DNA of 64,000 nucleotides from Pedobacter aquae (GCF_008195825.1 NZ_CP043329.1:1-64000), one strand, 5' to 3'. Counted from the stretch's first letter, positions 49,241-58,440 are shown. Notes: a model not told the origin generated them from the letters alone. Translations and numbers: made by a program.

Positions 49241-50287
49241 ATGAATATTCTTATTAAAACAGCTAGAATTAATAAAGGCCTAAAAGTTAGAGAACTTGCT
49301 CAGTTACTCAAGATAGACTCTTCTTTAGTAAGTAAATTTGAGTCTGGAATAAGAAAACCTACCAGAGATCAAGTTATTCAAATAGCACAAATACTAGATT
49401 TAGATGCACATGAATTACTCATAGATTGGTTAAGCGAGCAAGTTGTTGACCAAGTAGGCTATGGTAATTTTGCATTGGAAGTTCTTTCTCTTGCTGAGGA
49501 GAAGATAAGATATTATAAAAAAAGCGAATTAATAGTCTTAAATAAGCTAACTGATATTTTAGCGGAAATTGATGAGTTAAAGCAAAAGTTGTCACATCAT
49601 AGGGCTTTAGAAAGTTTTAAAATTATTGAAGCCTTAGAGTTAGAATATACTTTTGAAAGTAATAGGATAGAAGGAAATACGCTTACGCTTAAAGAAACAG
49701 ATTTGGTAATTAATGAGGGGATTACTATTTCTGGAAAAAGTATGCGAGAACATTTAGAAGCTATAAATCATCAAGAGGCTTTAGATTATCTTAAAGATTT
49801 AGTAAATAAGAATAATGATTTTTCAGAAAGGGATTTATTATTATTGCATTCGCTTATCCTTAAAGGTATAGATTCTAAGTATGCAGGTATATATAGGGAT
49901 GTACAAGTTATGATAAGCGGGAGTAGACATTTGCCTCCACAACCATATTTAATAAAGAAGCAAATGGAGGATTTATTTTTTTGGTATCAGGCTAATAAAA
50001 AAGAACTCCATCCTGTTGTTTTGGCTGCAGAATTATCTGAAAGATTAGTCACCATTCATCCTTTTTTGGATGGTAATGGCAGAACTTCAAGGCTTATCAT
50101 GAATCTTATTTTATTAAAGAATGGCTATATAATTGCCAATATTAAAGGCGATGCAGAAACCCGTATGAAATATTATGAAGCTTTAGAAAATGCTCAAGTA
50201 GATAATCAAAAGGAAGGTTTCCATCTTTTTATAGCCCAAGTAGAGTTAGAGGCTATGAAAAGATATTGCTCAATTTTAGGGGTCTAA
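49241..50287 (+). CDS. XRE helix-turn-helix / Fic domain fusion protein
   Basis: Fic proteins transfer AMP or another nucleotide part onto target proteins. The 348-residue product has an XRE-type helix-turn-helix at about 1-60 (GLKVRELAQLL, SSLVSKFESGIRKPTRDQV), a linker with coiled-coil character (about 80-125) and a Fic domain with the active-site motif HPFLDGNGR at 273-281. An inhibitory-helix motif S-x3-E-G (SNRIEG, Ser140, Glu144) lies N-terminal to the Fic core, the class II arrangement, so the enzyme is probably self-inhibited. It sits inside the S10 ribosomal operon region. Target unknown; no separate antitoxin gene is adjacent. Confidence 0.92.
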   Translation: MNILIKTARINKGLKVRELAQLLKIDSSLVSKFESGIRKPTRDQVIQIAQILDLDAHELLIDWLSEQVVDQVGYGNFALEVLSLAEEKIRYYKKSELIVLNKLTDILAEIDELKQKLSHHRALESFKIIEALELEYTFESNRIEGNTLTLKETDLVINEGITISGKSMREHLEAINHQEALDYLKDLVNKNNDFSERDLLLLHSLILKGIDSKYAGIYRDVQVMISGSRHLPPQPYLIKKQMEDLFFWYQANKKELHPVVLAAELSERLVTIHPFLDGNGRTSRLIMNLILLKNGYIIANIKGDAETRMKYYEALENAQVDNQKEGFHLFIAQVELEAMKRYCSILGV

Positions 50288-50316
50288 AATCTATATCTTT
50301 TAATATCTTAGCAACG

Positions 50317-51579
50317 ATGAATATAGGATTAATAGGTCTTGGCGATATGGGTAAGCTATATGCAAAGAAATTTGCAGCAGCAGGGCTTTCTGTTTTTGGG
50401 TGTGATTTACCTGACCGTACTCTAGAACTGCAAGAAGAATTAGATCCTTTGGGTATCATAGTTCTGAATAATGGTTTAGAAGTATCAGCAAAATGCGATT
50501 TTATTTTTTACGCTGTTGAAGCAGAGAAGATTAAAGAAGTTGTAGCTGCTTGTGCTTTTTCTACAAAAAAAGGAGCTATCGTAACAGGTATGACATCGGT
50601 TAAAACTCCTGAAGTTGAAGCCTTTGAGTGTTATTTATCTAAAGATATTGAATTAATTATCACCCATTCTTTACATGGCCCAGGGTTTAGTACTAAAGGT
50701 CAAAAATTAATTGTTGCGCCACATCGCATATCTGCAGAGTCTTATGCCAAGGCTATGCAAGTTTTACAACTTCTAGAGTCTGAAATTATTGAGCTTGATG
50801 ATTATCATCAACATGACCAAATCATGGCTGATACACAAGCGGTAACGCACATGGGGTTTGAAAGTATGGGGACGGCATGGAAAAATGCTGGTACTTATCC
50901 GTGGGAAAGTGGTGCTTATGTTTCTGGGATAGATAATGTTAAAATCTTAACTACCTTAAGAATCTTTAGTTATAAGGCACATATATACGCTGGTTTGGCC
51001 ATATTAAATCCTTATGCAACGGCTCAAATTATTGCTTACGCTCAATCGGAATCAATTTTATTTAAAATGATGATTCAAGAGGATGAGGCTAATTTTAGAG
51101 AAAGAATTTATAAGGCAAGGGATTTTGTTTTTCATGAACAAGCAAATCTTATTTTGTTTGATGATGATATTATGCAAGAATTTAGTATAGGCGATAATCA
51201 GGAACTAGCTAAACATAATTCTCATCTTAGCTTACTTGCTATGGTTGATGCTTGGCATCAATTAGGAATTAATCCTTATGATAACATGATATGCCAAACA
51301 CCTCCTTTTAAGCTCAGACTAGGAATTGTAGAGTATCTTTTCAAGAATGAGACTTTATTAGAAGACACTATTAAAACAGCTTTATACGATAAGAGTATAA
51401 GAGGAGATGATTTAGAATTTCATACCGCAGTTAGAGAATGGGCCTCTCTTATTAGATATAAAGACATGGAAGGTTATAAAACTCACTTTAAAGAAGCTAA
51501 AGACTTTTTTGAGCCCCTTCTAGAAAAGGGTCGTATACAAAGTGCAGAATTAATTAAGCGTTTATCAACGTCTAAATAA
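50317..51579 (+). CDS. Prephenate dehydrogenase resembling yeast Tyr1
   Basis: Predicted to convert prephenate to 4-hydroxyphenylpyruvate with NAD(P)+ for tyrosine synthesis. The 420-residue product starts MNIGLIGLGDMGKLYAKKF, a dinucleotide-binding loop. The whole length resembles the fungal Tyr1 prephenate dehydrogenase as I remember it: HSLHGP, IMADTQAVTHMGF, YAGLAILNPYA, SHLSLLAMVDAWHQLGI-NPYD, YDKSIRGDDLEF and REWASLI. It differs from the shorter bacterial TyrA. I chose the ATG at 50317 because upstream codons overlap the Fic gene. Its 3' end overlaps the convergent next gene by 15 bp. Confidence 0.83.
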   Translation: MNIGLIGLGDMGKLYAKKFAAAGLSVFGCDLPDRTLELQEELDPLGIIVLNNGLEVSAKCDFIFYAVEAEKIKEVVAACAFSTKKGAIVTGMTSVKTPEVEAFECYLSKDIELIITHSLHGPGFSTKGQKLIVAPHRISAESYAKAMQVLQLLESEIIELDDYHQHDQIMADTQAVTHMGFESMGTAWKNAGTYPWESGAYVSGIDNVKILTTLRIFSYKAHIYAGLAILNPYATAQIIAYAQSESILFKMMIQEDEANFRERIYKARDFVFHEQANLILFDDDIMQEFSIGDNQELAKHNSHLSLLAMVDAWHQLGINPYDNMICQTPPFKLRLGIVEYLFKNETLLEDTIKTALYDKSIRGDDLEFHTAVREWASLIRYKDMEGYKTHFKEAKDFFEPLLEKGRIQSAELIKRLSTSK

Positions 51580-52155
51580 CTCGTCTAATTTGTTCCTTTC
51601 GTCTTGTAAAGCTCTGGCAAGTTTTTTCTCGTTATCATTGGCTTTTGCTTTGTAGTTTTTAAACTCTTCGTTTAAATCGTTAAAAAGCTTTGTTCTATAG
51701 AGTGCCTCATTTCTGAAGCTTTTTGTTCTAAATATCAAGAAAGCAGATAAGCTTGCTAAAAGGATAATTAAGCCCCACATAGTAGATTGATAGCTAGCTT
51801 TAGAAAGTGGTATAAAACCTAAAAGTAATATTTCATCTTTAGTATTTAACGCTGTAGACAAGCTATTGTCTTTTTCAGATAAAAGCTTTTGAAGTTGATT
51901 TATTTCTGATTGTTGTTTCTTAAGCTGGCTTTGAGCTTGGTTTAGCTTAGCCTGTTTAGACTGTAAAGAGTCGGTTGTATTTTTCCATAAATTTTTAATC
52001 TGATTTTGATTAATAACCTTGTATTCTTGATAATTATTGGCTTTTTCTACAACATTTTGGTATTGGGTATTTAGGCTGGTTTGCGCTTTCGATGAATTTA
52101 TTGTTCCAATCGTCAGAAGCGTAATACTTGTAAATAGATAGGGTTTAATTTTCAT
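51565..52155 (-). CDS. Secreted/anchored coiled-coil protein, conserved in Bacteroidota
   Basis: A 196-residue protein with a signal peptide (about 1-24, ending SSKAQ), a coiled-coil region rich in Gln and Lys (about 62-102), a membrane segment (about 127-142) and a charged C-terminal helix. The pattern NNYQEYKVINQNQIKNLW and KLARALQDERNKLDEL is found in related Bacteroidota proteins, some of which carry a misleading tRNA methyltransferase name in databases. No methyltransferase motif is present here. Function unknown. It overlaps the Tyr1-like gene by 15 bp, tail to tail. Confidence 0.75.
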   Translation of the reverse strand: MKIKPYLFTSITLLTIGTINSSKAQTSLNTQYQNVVEKANNYQEYKVINQNQIKNLWKNTTDSLQSKQAKLNQAQSQLKKQQSEINQLQKLLSEKDNSLSTALNTKDEILLLGFIPLSKASYQSTMWGLIILLASLSAFLIFRTKSFRNEALYRTKLFNDLNEEFKNYKAKANDNEKKLARALQDERNKLDELFRR

Positions 52156-52269
52156 TTGTATTAGGAATTTGTTCCCAATAAAACAGTGAAAATGTTAGAT
52201 TATTATAATTTTTACCGACTAAAATCTTATGAAATGAAGTAATTTGCGCTTAATAAGCTGATTTTCTTT

Positions 52270-52656
52270 TTATAAAATAATAATTTGCTCCCCATTAATT
52301 TTAACTTTTCTTTCATCAAAAGTATATGTCCCTTCTTTGGTTTTAAGGAGTAGATGGTTTACTTTCAAGCCTGTTTGATAGAAAGTGTCTTGGGTAATTT
52401 TATCCAGATAAAATTCAACAGGCATACTGCTTGAGCTGTCTACAGCCAAACCAGTTAAAGAATCAGCAATAACTTTTATTTTTTCGCCCGAGTTTAAATT
52501 ATAGTAGTTGCCGCTTTTAACAATAGGTTTTTCAAATGAAGTACCTGTTGGTGTGATATCTACATTCTTGTTTTCCTCTTTGGAAGATGTTTGATAACAA
52601 GCGGTTAAGATTGTTGTAGAAAAAGTAATGAGAACTTTAAGCGATAATGATTTCAT
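52270..52656 (-). CDS. Hypothetical lipoprotein
   Basis: A 128-residue protein with a lipoprotein-type signal ending LTAC (Cys20), followed by a Ser/Glu/Lys/Asn-rich stretch and a predicted beta-rich region (about 45-128). I do not recognise the family. It is on the minus strand between the coiled-coil protein and the rplC promoter, with 114 bp to the next gene on its strand. Confidence 0.65.
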   Translation of the reverse strand: MKSLSLKVLITFSTTILTACYQTSSKEENKNVDITPTGTSFEKPIVKSGNYYNLNSGEKIKVIADSLTGLAVDSSSSMPVEFYLDKITQDTFYQTGLKVNHLLLKTKEGTYTFDERKVKINGEQIIIL

Positions 52657-52789
52657 ATTAAAGTGATAGGTTCTGTATTTATGACAACAATTAGTCCGCT
52701 TTTCTTAAGGCTCTTAAATCTTTAAAACAGAGATTAAATTTTGGGCTATTACAGTCAGAAGAAAAATATGAAAAATAAACTTATAACTG

Positions 52790-52820
52790 TTTGATTATTA
52801 ATAACTGTTTCTTATCTTTG
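52790..52820 (+). promoter_or_regulatory. Promoter of the rplC (S10-type) operon
   Basis: TTTG (52790-52793), a 19-nt spacer and TATCTTTG (52813-52820), perfect consensus. The leader up to the ATG at 52897 contains two small hairpins, TCCC-TTTT-GGGA near 52824 and CGAAGC/GCTTCG at 52855-52872. Confidence 0.85.
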
Positions 52821-52896
52821 CCGTCCCTTTTGGGAATATTGTATCCACCTTGAACGAAGCCCTACTGCTTCGATGGGTGTTAATTTAATTATAGAA

Positions 52897-53514
52897 ATGT
52901 CAGGAATTATTGGAAAAAAAGTAGGAATGACCAGCATTTTCGACGCAGAAGGTAAGAATATACCTTGTACTGTTATCGAAGCTGGACCTTGTGTGGTAAC
53001 ACAAGTGAGAACCGTCGAGAAAGATGGCTATGCTGCTGTTCAGTTAGCTTACGACGAGAAGAAAGAAAAAAACACCACTGCTTCATTGAAAGGTCATTTT
53101 GAGAAAGCTGGAACTACTCCTAAGCGTAAGCTTGTTGAGTTTAAGTATTTCGTAGAAGAGAAATCTTTAGGTGATGTTGTTGATGTTAATCTTTTCTTAG
53201 AAGGTGATTACGTAGATGTAGTTGGTACTTCTAAAGGTAAAGGTTTTCAAGGTGTTGTAAAACGCCACGGTTTTAGCGGTGTGGGTATGCAAACTCACGG
53301 TCAGCATAATCGTTTAAGAGCTCCAGGTTCATTAGGTGCGTCTTCATTTCCTTCAAGAGTATTTAAAGGAATGAGAATGGCAGGAAGAACAGGTGGTTCT
53401 AGGGTTAAAATTCAAAACCTTCAGATCGTTAAAGTTTTTGCTGAGCAAAATTTATTAGTTGTTAGTGGTTCTATACCAGGAGCAAAGGGTTCGTACGTAT
53501 TAATCGAGAAGTAA
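52897..53514 (+). CDS. rplC: 50S ribosomal protein L3
   Basis: Early-assembly large-subunit protein near the peptidyl transferase centre. The 205-residue product starts [15 protein letters not shown] at the ATG at 52897; an upstream in-frame ATG lies in the leader hairpin and is not used in related L3. The central loop with [20 protein letters not shown] and the methylation-site glutamine region are intact. It is the first gene of the main ribosomal operon with its own promoter. Confidence 0.97.
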   Translation: MSGIIGKKVGMTSIFDAEGKNIPCTVIEAGPCVVTQVRTVEKDGYAAVQLAYDEKKEKNTTASLKGHFEKAGTTPKRKLVEFKYFVEEKSLGDVVDVNLFLEGDYVDVVGTSKGKGFQGVVKRHGFSGVGMQTHGQHNRLRAPGSLGASSFPSRVFKGMRMAGRTGGSRVKIQNLQIVKVFAEQNLLVVSGSIPGAKGSYVLIEK

Positions 53515-53515
53515 G

Positions 53516-54145
53516 ATGGAAGTTAAAGTATTAAACATCTCAGGTAAAGAAACAGGTGCCAAGGTGCAACTTTCTGAGGAAATCTTCGGTATTGAGCCTA
53601 ATGACCATGCGATTTATTTAGACGTAAAACAGTATTTGGCAAATCAACGTCAAGGTACTCACAAGTCTAAACAACGTAATGAAATTGCTGGATCAACTAG
53701 AAAATTGTACAAGCAAAAAGGTACAGGTGGCGCTAGAGCAGGAAGTATTAAATCTCCATTATTTAATGGTGGTGGTAGAATCTTCGGTCCTCAACCACGT
53801 GATTACAGCTTTAAATTGAACAAAAAGTTAAAAGAAGTTGCTCGTAGATCTGCGCTTTCTTACAAAGCTCAAGATAACAGCGTTTTAGTATTAGAAGACT
53901 TCACTTTTGATTCTCCAAAAACTAAAAACTTTATCAGCTTATTAAACGCTTTAAATTTTGCTAATGAGAAAACATTAGTTGTGTTAGCAGAAGCAAACCA
54001 AAACGTTTATTTAGCAAGCAGAAATCTTCAGAAGGCTAAAGTTATTACAGCAGATCAGTTAAATACATATGATGTATTAAACGCAGGAAAATTAGTATTA
54101 ACTACCGGTTCGGTAAAAACATTGGAGGAGGCATTAGCTAAGTAA
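53516..54145 (+). CDS. rplD: 50S ribosomal protein L4
   Basis: Large-subunit protein lining the exit tunnel; in E. coli it also represses its own operon. The 209-residue product has the long tunnel loop around [20 protein letters not shown] and the RRSALSYKA helix. It follows rplC after one base. No leader matching the E. coli L4-binding structure could be recognised by eye. Confidence 0.97.
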   Translation: MEVKVLNISGKETGAKVQLSEEIFGIEPNDHAIYLDVKQYLANQRQGTHKSKQRNEIAGSTRKLYKQKGTGGARAGSIKSPLFNGGGRIFGPQPRDYSFKLNKKLKEVARRSALSYKAQDNSVLVLEDFTFDSPKTKNFISLLNALNFANEKTLVVLAEANQNVYLASRNLQKAKVITADQLNTYDVLNAGKLVLTTGSVKTLEEALAK

Positions 54146-54146
54146 T

Positions 54147-54437
54147 ATGGAAATTTTAAAAAGACCCGTTCTTACAGAAAAAGCCGCTGTGTTAACTGAA
54201 AAATTGAACCGTTATATTTTCCAGTGTGATCACAGAGCTAATAAATTGCAAATTAAATCTGCAATTGAGGCCATGTATGGTGTTACTGTAGATGCAGTAA
54301 ATACTATGGTTGTGGTAGGTAAAAACAAAACCAGATCTACTAAGACTGGTGTAGTACAAGGTAGAATAGCTAAATATAAAAAAGCTATTATTACTTTAAA
54401 AGAAGGTGAAACTATTGACTTTTATAGCAATATATAA
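54147..54437 (+). CDS. rplW: 50S ribosomal protein L23
   Basis: Protein at the tunnel exit where SRP and trigger factor bind. The 96-residue product is complete: MEILKRPVLTEKAA at the start, YIFQCDHRANKLQIKSAIEAM and VNTMVVVGKNK. It follows rplD by one base in the usual order. Confidence 0.97.
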   Translation: MEILKRPVLTEKAAVLTEKLNRYIFQCDHRANKLQIKSAIEAMYGVTVDAVNTMVVVGKNKTRSTKTGVVQGRIAKYKKAIITLKEGETIDFYSNI

Positions 54438-54444
54438 TTAAAAA

Positions 54445-55269
54445 ATGGGCTTAAGAAAATTTAAACCAGTAACCCCAGGAACACGTTTCAGAGTTGGCGC
54501 TGATTTCACTGAAATCACTACAAGAACTCCTGAAAAGACTCTTGTTGTAAAAAGCAAGAAATCTGGTGGTCGTAACAATACTGGTAAAATGACTATGCGT
54601 TATCTCGGTGGGGGTCACAAGCAATTGTACCGATTGATAGATTTTAAACGCGATAAAAAAGATATCCCCGCAACTGTAGCAACAATCGAGTACGATCCAA
54701 ATCGTACTGCCCGTATCGCCCTGTTACATTACGCTGATGGAGAGAAGAGATATATCATCGCTCCAGAAGGCTTACAGGTTGGACAGAAAGTTGTTTCTGG
54801 TGACAATGTAGCTCCTGAAGTAGGAAATACAACAACATTAGCTGGTATTCCATTGGGTTCTATTATTCATAACATTGAATTGAATCCAGGAAGAGGAGCT
54901 CAAATTGCAAGAAGTGCTGGTTCTTACGCTCAGTTAGCGGCAAGAGATGGTAAATATGCAACTATTAAAATGCCTTCTGGTGAAACTCGTCTGATTTTAG
55001 TTACTTGTACAGCAACTATTGGTACTGTATCTAATTCAGAACATTCAAATGAAGTTTTAGGTAAAGCCGGCAGAAAACGTTGGTTAGGCCGTCGTCCAAG
55101 AGTTAGAGGTGTTGCAATGAACCCTGTTGATCACCCTATGGGTGGTGGTGAAGGTAGATCTTCTGGAGGTCACCCACGTTCAAGAAAAGGTTTATTGGCG
55201 AAAGGCTATAAAACTCGCGACAAAAAGAAATATTCAGATCGTTTCATCATTGAGAGGAGGAAAAAATAA
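54445..55269 (+). CDS. rplB: 50S ribosomal protein L2
   Basis: Core large-subunit protein required for peptidyl transferase activity and subunit joining. The 274-residue product is full length, with the SH3-like core ([20 protein letters not shown]) and the C-terminal segment [20 protein letters not shown] containing the conserved histidine. Its stop overlaps rpsS, and a Shine-Dalgarno-like AGGAGG near its end serves rpsS. Confidence 0.98.
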   Translation: MGLRKFKPVTPGTRFRVGADFTEITTRTPEKTLVVKSKKSGGRNNTGKMTMRYLGGGHKQLYRLIDFKRDKKDIPATVATIEYDPNRTARIALLHYADGEKRYIIAPEGLQVGQKVVSGDNVAPEVGNTTTLAGIPLGSIIHNIELNPGRGAQIARSAGSYAQLAARDGKYATIKMPSGETRLILVTCTATIGTVSNSEHSNEVLGKAGRKRWLGRRPRVRGVAMNPVDHPMGGGEGRSSGGHPRSRKGLLAKGYKTRDKKKYSDRFIIERRKK

Positions 55270-55535
55270 TGGCTCGTTCAATTAAAAAAGGACCATATAT
55301 AGATCATAATGTAGAGAGAAAAGTTTCTACAATGAATGATTCAGGTAAGAAAACTGTAATCAAAACTTGGTCAAGAAGATCAATGATATCTCCGGATTTC
55401 GTAGGTCACACATTCGCAGTACACAACGGAAATAAATTTATTCCGGTTTATGTAACCGAGAACATGGTTGGTCATAAGCTTGGAGAGTTTGCTCCAACCA
55501 GAACATTTAGAGGTCACTCTGAAAAGAAAAGATAA
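55269..55535 (+). CDS. rpsS: 30S ribosomal protein S19
   Basis: Small-subunit head protein that forms a pair with S13. The 88-residue product is complete: [19 protein letters not shown] and [16 protein letters not shown]. The ATG at 55269 overlaps the last base of the rplB stop, and AGGAGG (55255-55260) precedes it. Confidence 0.98.
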   Translation: MARSIKKGPYIDHNVERKVSTMNDSGKKTVIKTWSRRSMISPDFVGHTFAVHNGNKFIPVYVTENMVGHKLGEFAPTRTFRGHSEKKR

Positions 55536-55541
55536 TAAGAA

Positions 55542-55901
55542 ATGGAAGCAATAGCAAAATTAAATAATTGCCCTACTTCTCCTCGTAAAATGAGACTGGT
55601 TGTTGATTTAATCAGAGGTGAACGCGTAGAAAAGGCACTTTATATCCTAAAATATACCAATAAAGAAGCAGCTATAAGAGTTGAGAAACTATTATTATCT
55701 GCCATTAAAAATTGGGAGTTAAAAAATGAGGGTCAACGTCCTGAAGATGCTCAACTATTTGTGAAAACAATTATGGTTGATGGTGGTCGTCAGTTGAAAC
55801 GTTTAAGACCTGCACCTCAGGGTCGTGGTTATAGAATACGTAAGCGTTCTAACCATGTAACTTTGGTAGTAGATAGCAAAAATGTAGAACCTCAAAACTA
55901 A
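55542..55901 (+). CDS. rplV: 50S ribosomal protein L22
   Basis: Binds 23S rRNA and its long beta-hairpin reaches into the exit tunnel. The 119-residue product has the N-terminal helix block [21 protein letters not shown] and the hairpin [24 protein letters not shown]. Length is slightly longer than in E. coli. It follows rpsS by 6 nt. Confidence 0.97.
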   Translation: MEAIAKLNNCPTSPRKMRLVVDLIRGERVEKALYILKYTNKEAAIRVEKLLLSAIKNWELKNEGQRPEDAQLFVKTIMVDGGRQLKRLRPAPQGRGYRIRKRSNHVTLVVDSKNVEPQN

Positions 55902-55911
55902 TTAAGAAGAA

Positions 55912-56703
55912 ATGGGACAAAAGGCTAATCCAATAGGGAACAGATTAGGAATCATCAGAGGATGGGATTCTAACTGGTATGGTGGTAATAACTATTCTGA
56001 TAAATTAGTTGAGGATGAAAAGATTCGTAAATACCTTTCAGTGCGTATAGCAAAAGGTGGCGTATCTAAAGTTGTTATCGAGAGAACATTAAAACGTATA
56101 ACTGTTACTATTCACACTGCTCGCCCGGGTATTGTAATCGGTAAAGGTGGTTCAGAAGTTGATAAAATCAAGGAAGAGTTAAAGAAATTAACTAAGAAAG
56201 ATGTTCAAATCAACATTTTTGAAATCAAGAGACCTGAACTTGATGCAAAATTGGTTGCAGACGGTGTTGCGAAACAATTAGAAGCTCGTATCTCTTTCAG
56301 AAGAGCTATGAAAACTTCTATCGCATCAACTATGAGAATGGGCGCAGAAGGAATTAAAATTATGTGCTCTGGCCGTTTAGGTGGCGCAGAGATGGCTCGT
56401 TCTGAACAATATAAAGACGGTAGAATTCCTCTACACACTTTCAGAGCTGATATTGATTATGCTTTAGGTGAAGCATTAACTACTTATGGTAAAATCGGTA
56501 TCAAAGTATGGATTTGTAAAGGTGAAGTTTACGGTAAGAGAGATTTATCTCCAAATATCGGAGCTAGCGCAGGTAAAGGTGGAAAAACTGAAGGTTCTTC
56601 AAACTTTGCTCCAAGAGGTGGTGATCGTGGTGATAGAAAAGGTGGTAACAACCGTGGTGGAAACCGTGGTGGAGCCGGAGGAGCCAATAGAGGTAAAAGA
56701 TAA
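55912..56703 (+). CDS. rpsC: 30S ribosomal protein S3
   Basis: Small-subunit protein at the mRNA entry channel with helicase-like activity. The 263-residue product has the KH domain ([18 protein letters not shown] near 60-80) and the C-terminal domain ending near [10 protein letters not shown]. The last ~40 residues form a Gly/Arg/Asp-rich basic tail not present in E. coli S3, similar in style to the tail of the DEAD-box helicase. Confidence 0.97.
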   Translation: MGQKANPIGNRLGIIRGWDSNWYGGNNYSDKLVEDEKIRKYLSVRIAKGGVSKVVIERTLKRITVTIHTARPGIVIGKGGSEVDKIKEELKKLTKKDVQINIFEIKRPELDAKLVADGVAKQLEARISFRRAMKTSIASTMRMGAEGIKIMCSGRLGGAEMARSEQYKDGRIPLHTFRADIDYALGEALTTYGKIGIKVWICKGEVYGKRDLSPNIGASAGKGGKTEGSSNFAPRGGDRGDRKGGNNRGGNRGGAGGANRGKR

Positions 56704-56744
56704 TTCAGTTAGAAACTATCGTTTAACGATTAAAGAATAAAGTA

Positions 56745-57167
56745 ATGTTACAGCCAAAAAGAACGAAGTTCAGAAAAATGCAGAAGGGCAGAATGAAAGG
56801 CCTAGCCACTCGTGGTGCTGAGCTTGCATTCGGTTCATTCGGAATAAAATCACTGGAAGAGTGCTGGATTACCAGCCGCCAGATAGAAGCAGCCCGTATC
56901 GCGGTAACACGTTTTATGAAACGTGAAGGCCAAGTATGGATTCGTATTTTCCCAGACAAACCAGTTACCAAAAAACCTGCAGAAGTACGTATGGGTAAAG
57001 GTAAAGGTGCGCCTGAGTATTGGGTTGCAGTTGTAAGACCAGGTAGAATCCTTTTCGAAGCAGAAGGTGTACCTTTTGAAGTTGCAAAAGAAGCTATGCG
57101 TCTTGCAGCTCAGAAATTACCGGTTCAAACTAAGTTTGTAGTACGTAGAGATTACGTAGAAGCATAA
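56745..57167 (+). CDS. rplP: 50S ribosomal protein L16
   Basis: Large-subunit protein that positions tRNA in the A site. The 140-residue product is complete: [19 protein letters not shown] at the start and [22 protein letters not shown], containing the residues next to the antibiotic-sensitive loop. It follows rpsC by 41 nt. Confidence 0.97.
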   Translation: MLQPKRTKFRKMQKGRMKGLATRGAELAFGSFGIKSLEECWITSRQIEAARIAVTRFMKREGQVWIRIFPDKPVTKKPAEVRMGKGKGAPEYWVAVVRPGRILFEAEGVPFEVAKEAMRLAAQKLPVQTKFVVRRDYVEA

Positions 57168-57242
57168 AACCAGTTTTTAGTTTTTTTTGTTGGCCGTTAC
57201 CTAACAAAGACAGCTTAAACTAAACTAATTACTAATAGTAAA

Positions 57243-57461
57243 ATGAAATACGCAGAAATTAAAGCGCTGGCCACAAATGAAATTGTTGCCAGAATTCAGG
57301 AAGAAAAAGCGACTATGACCAAGTTGAAATTTGCACATGCAGTTTCTTCAATAGAGAATCCTACTAGAATTCATAATTCTAGAAAGATTATTGCTCGCTT
57401 AAGTACAGAATTAACTCAGCGCCAAGCGCAAGCTAAGGCAGCTTCTGAAAGTAACTCATAA
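57243..57461 (+). CDS. rpmC: 50S ribosomal protein L29
   Basis: Small two-helix protein near the tunnel exit. The 72-residue product starts [18 protein letters not shown] and has [17 protein letters not shown] in the second helix. A 75-nt gap with no gene separates it from rplP; the space before the ATG is AT-rich with no clear ribosome-binding site. Confidence 0.95.
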   Translation: MKYAEIKALATNEIVARIQEEKATMTKLKFAHAVSSIENPTRIHNSRKIIARLSTELTQRQAQAKAASESNS

Positions 57462-57475
57462 TTTTTAGAGTCGAA

Positions 57476-57729
57476 ATGGAAAGAAAATTAAGAAAAACAA
57501 GAATTGGGTTAGTGGTGAGCAATAAGATGGATAAATCTATTGTAGTGAGTGTGGAAAGAAAAGTAAAGCACCCAATTTATGGTAAGTTCGTAAAGACGAC
57601 TACCAAATTTATGGCTCATGACGAGAAAAATGATTGCGGTGTTGGAGATACCGTTTTGATCATGGAGACACGTCCTCTGAGTAAGAACAAAACTGGAGAT
57701 TAGTTGAAATTTTAGAAAGGGCTAAGTAA
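57476..57729 (+). CDS. rpsQ: 30S ribosomal protein S17, 3' end frameshifted as read
   Basis: Small-subunit protein binding 16S helices 7 and 11. The frame as given ends early at 57703 after SKNKTGD (75 residues). One extra A in the four-A run at 57689-57692 would continue with [13 protein letters not shown], the conserved S17 C-terminus, to a stop at 57727-57729 and an 84-residue protein, right before the rplN ATG at 57731. I give the full-length span. Because two other neighbouring ribosomal genes show the same kind of lesion, a consensus error is likely. Confidence 0.9.
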
Positions 57730-57730
57730 G

Positions 57731-58098
57731 ATGGTACAACAGGAATCACGATTAAACGTAGCCGACAATTCTGGAGCTAAAGAAGTTTTAGTTATCAGAG
57801 TGTTAGGTGGTACCGGTAAAAGATATGCTTCTATTGGTGATAAAGTGGTAGTAACTGTGAAAGCAGCACTTCCATCAGGAAACATCAAAAAGGAACAGTA
57901 TCTAAAGCTGTAGTAGTTAGAACGAAGAAAGAAATCAGAAGAAAAGATGGTTCTTATATCCGTTTTGACGATAACGCGGCAGTATTGTTAAATAACCAGG
58001 ACGAACCAAGAGGTACTCGTATCTTTGGCCCGGTTGCAAGAGAACTGCGTGAAAAACAATTCATGAAAATAGTATCATTAGCACCGGAGGTTTTGTAA
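57731..58098 (+). CDS. rplN: 50S ribosomal protein L14, frameshifted as read
   Basis: Large-subunit protein at the subunit interface. The frame as given stops at codon 61 (57913) after [11 protein letters not shown]. Adding one A to the five-A run at 57887-57891 restores [23 protein letters not shown] and the normal C-terminus [15 protein letters not shown], ending at 58098, for 122 residues, the normal length. L14 is essential in bacteria and no second copy is in this window, so loss of half the protein is implausible; a missing base in the assembly is the simplest explanation. Confidence 0.9.
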
Positions 58099-58099
58099 A

Positions 58100-58440
58100 A
58101 TGGAAAATAAGAAAAAATCACAACCTAAATTAAATATCCGTAAAGGAGATTTAGTAACGGTTATCGCCGGAGACTCTAAAGGTCAACAAGGTAAAGTAGT
58201 TGAAGTAAGAATTAAAGAAAACAGAGCTATCGTTGAAGGTGCTAATATGGTTTCTAAACATTCTAAACCTAGTGCTACTAATCCTAATGGTGGTATAAGT
58301 AAAATGGAAGCTCCTATTCATATCTCTAACTTAGCATTAGTTGATCCTAAAACAGGTAAAGCTACAAGAGTTTCAAGAAAGAGAACTGAAGACGGAAAAG
58401 TTGTTAGAATAGCTAAAAATCTGGGGAGGAAATTAAGTAA
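58100..58440 (+). CDS. rplX: 50S ribosomal protein L24, 3' end frameshifted as read
   Basis: Early-assembly large-subunit protein with a KOW motif ([18 protein letters not shown] near 19-36). As given, the frame runs past the rplE start to 58468 and ends in an unusual [10 protein letters not shown] tail. One extra A in the five-A run at 58415-58419 gives KKSGEEIK and a stop at 58438-58440, overlapping the rplE ATG as TAATG, for 113 residues. That ending is the family-typical one, so the shorter, corrected span is reported. Confidence 0.88.

Noticed and set aside
51565-52155. tRNA (guanine-N1)-methyltransferase annotation, sometimes attached to this coiled-coil family
   Set aside because: The protein has a signal peptide, coiled coil and membrane segment, with no SAM-binding or SPOUT motif.
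57731-58098. Programmed frameshift to express L14
   Set aside because: No known precedent in rplN, no slippery heptamer with downstream structure was recognised, and neighbouring genes have the same type of lesion, so a missing base is simpler.
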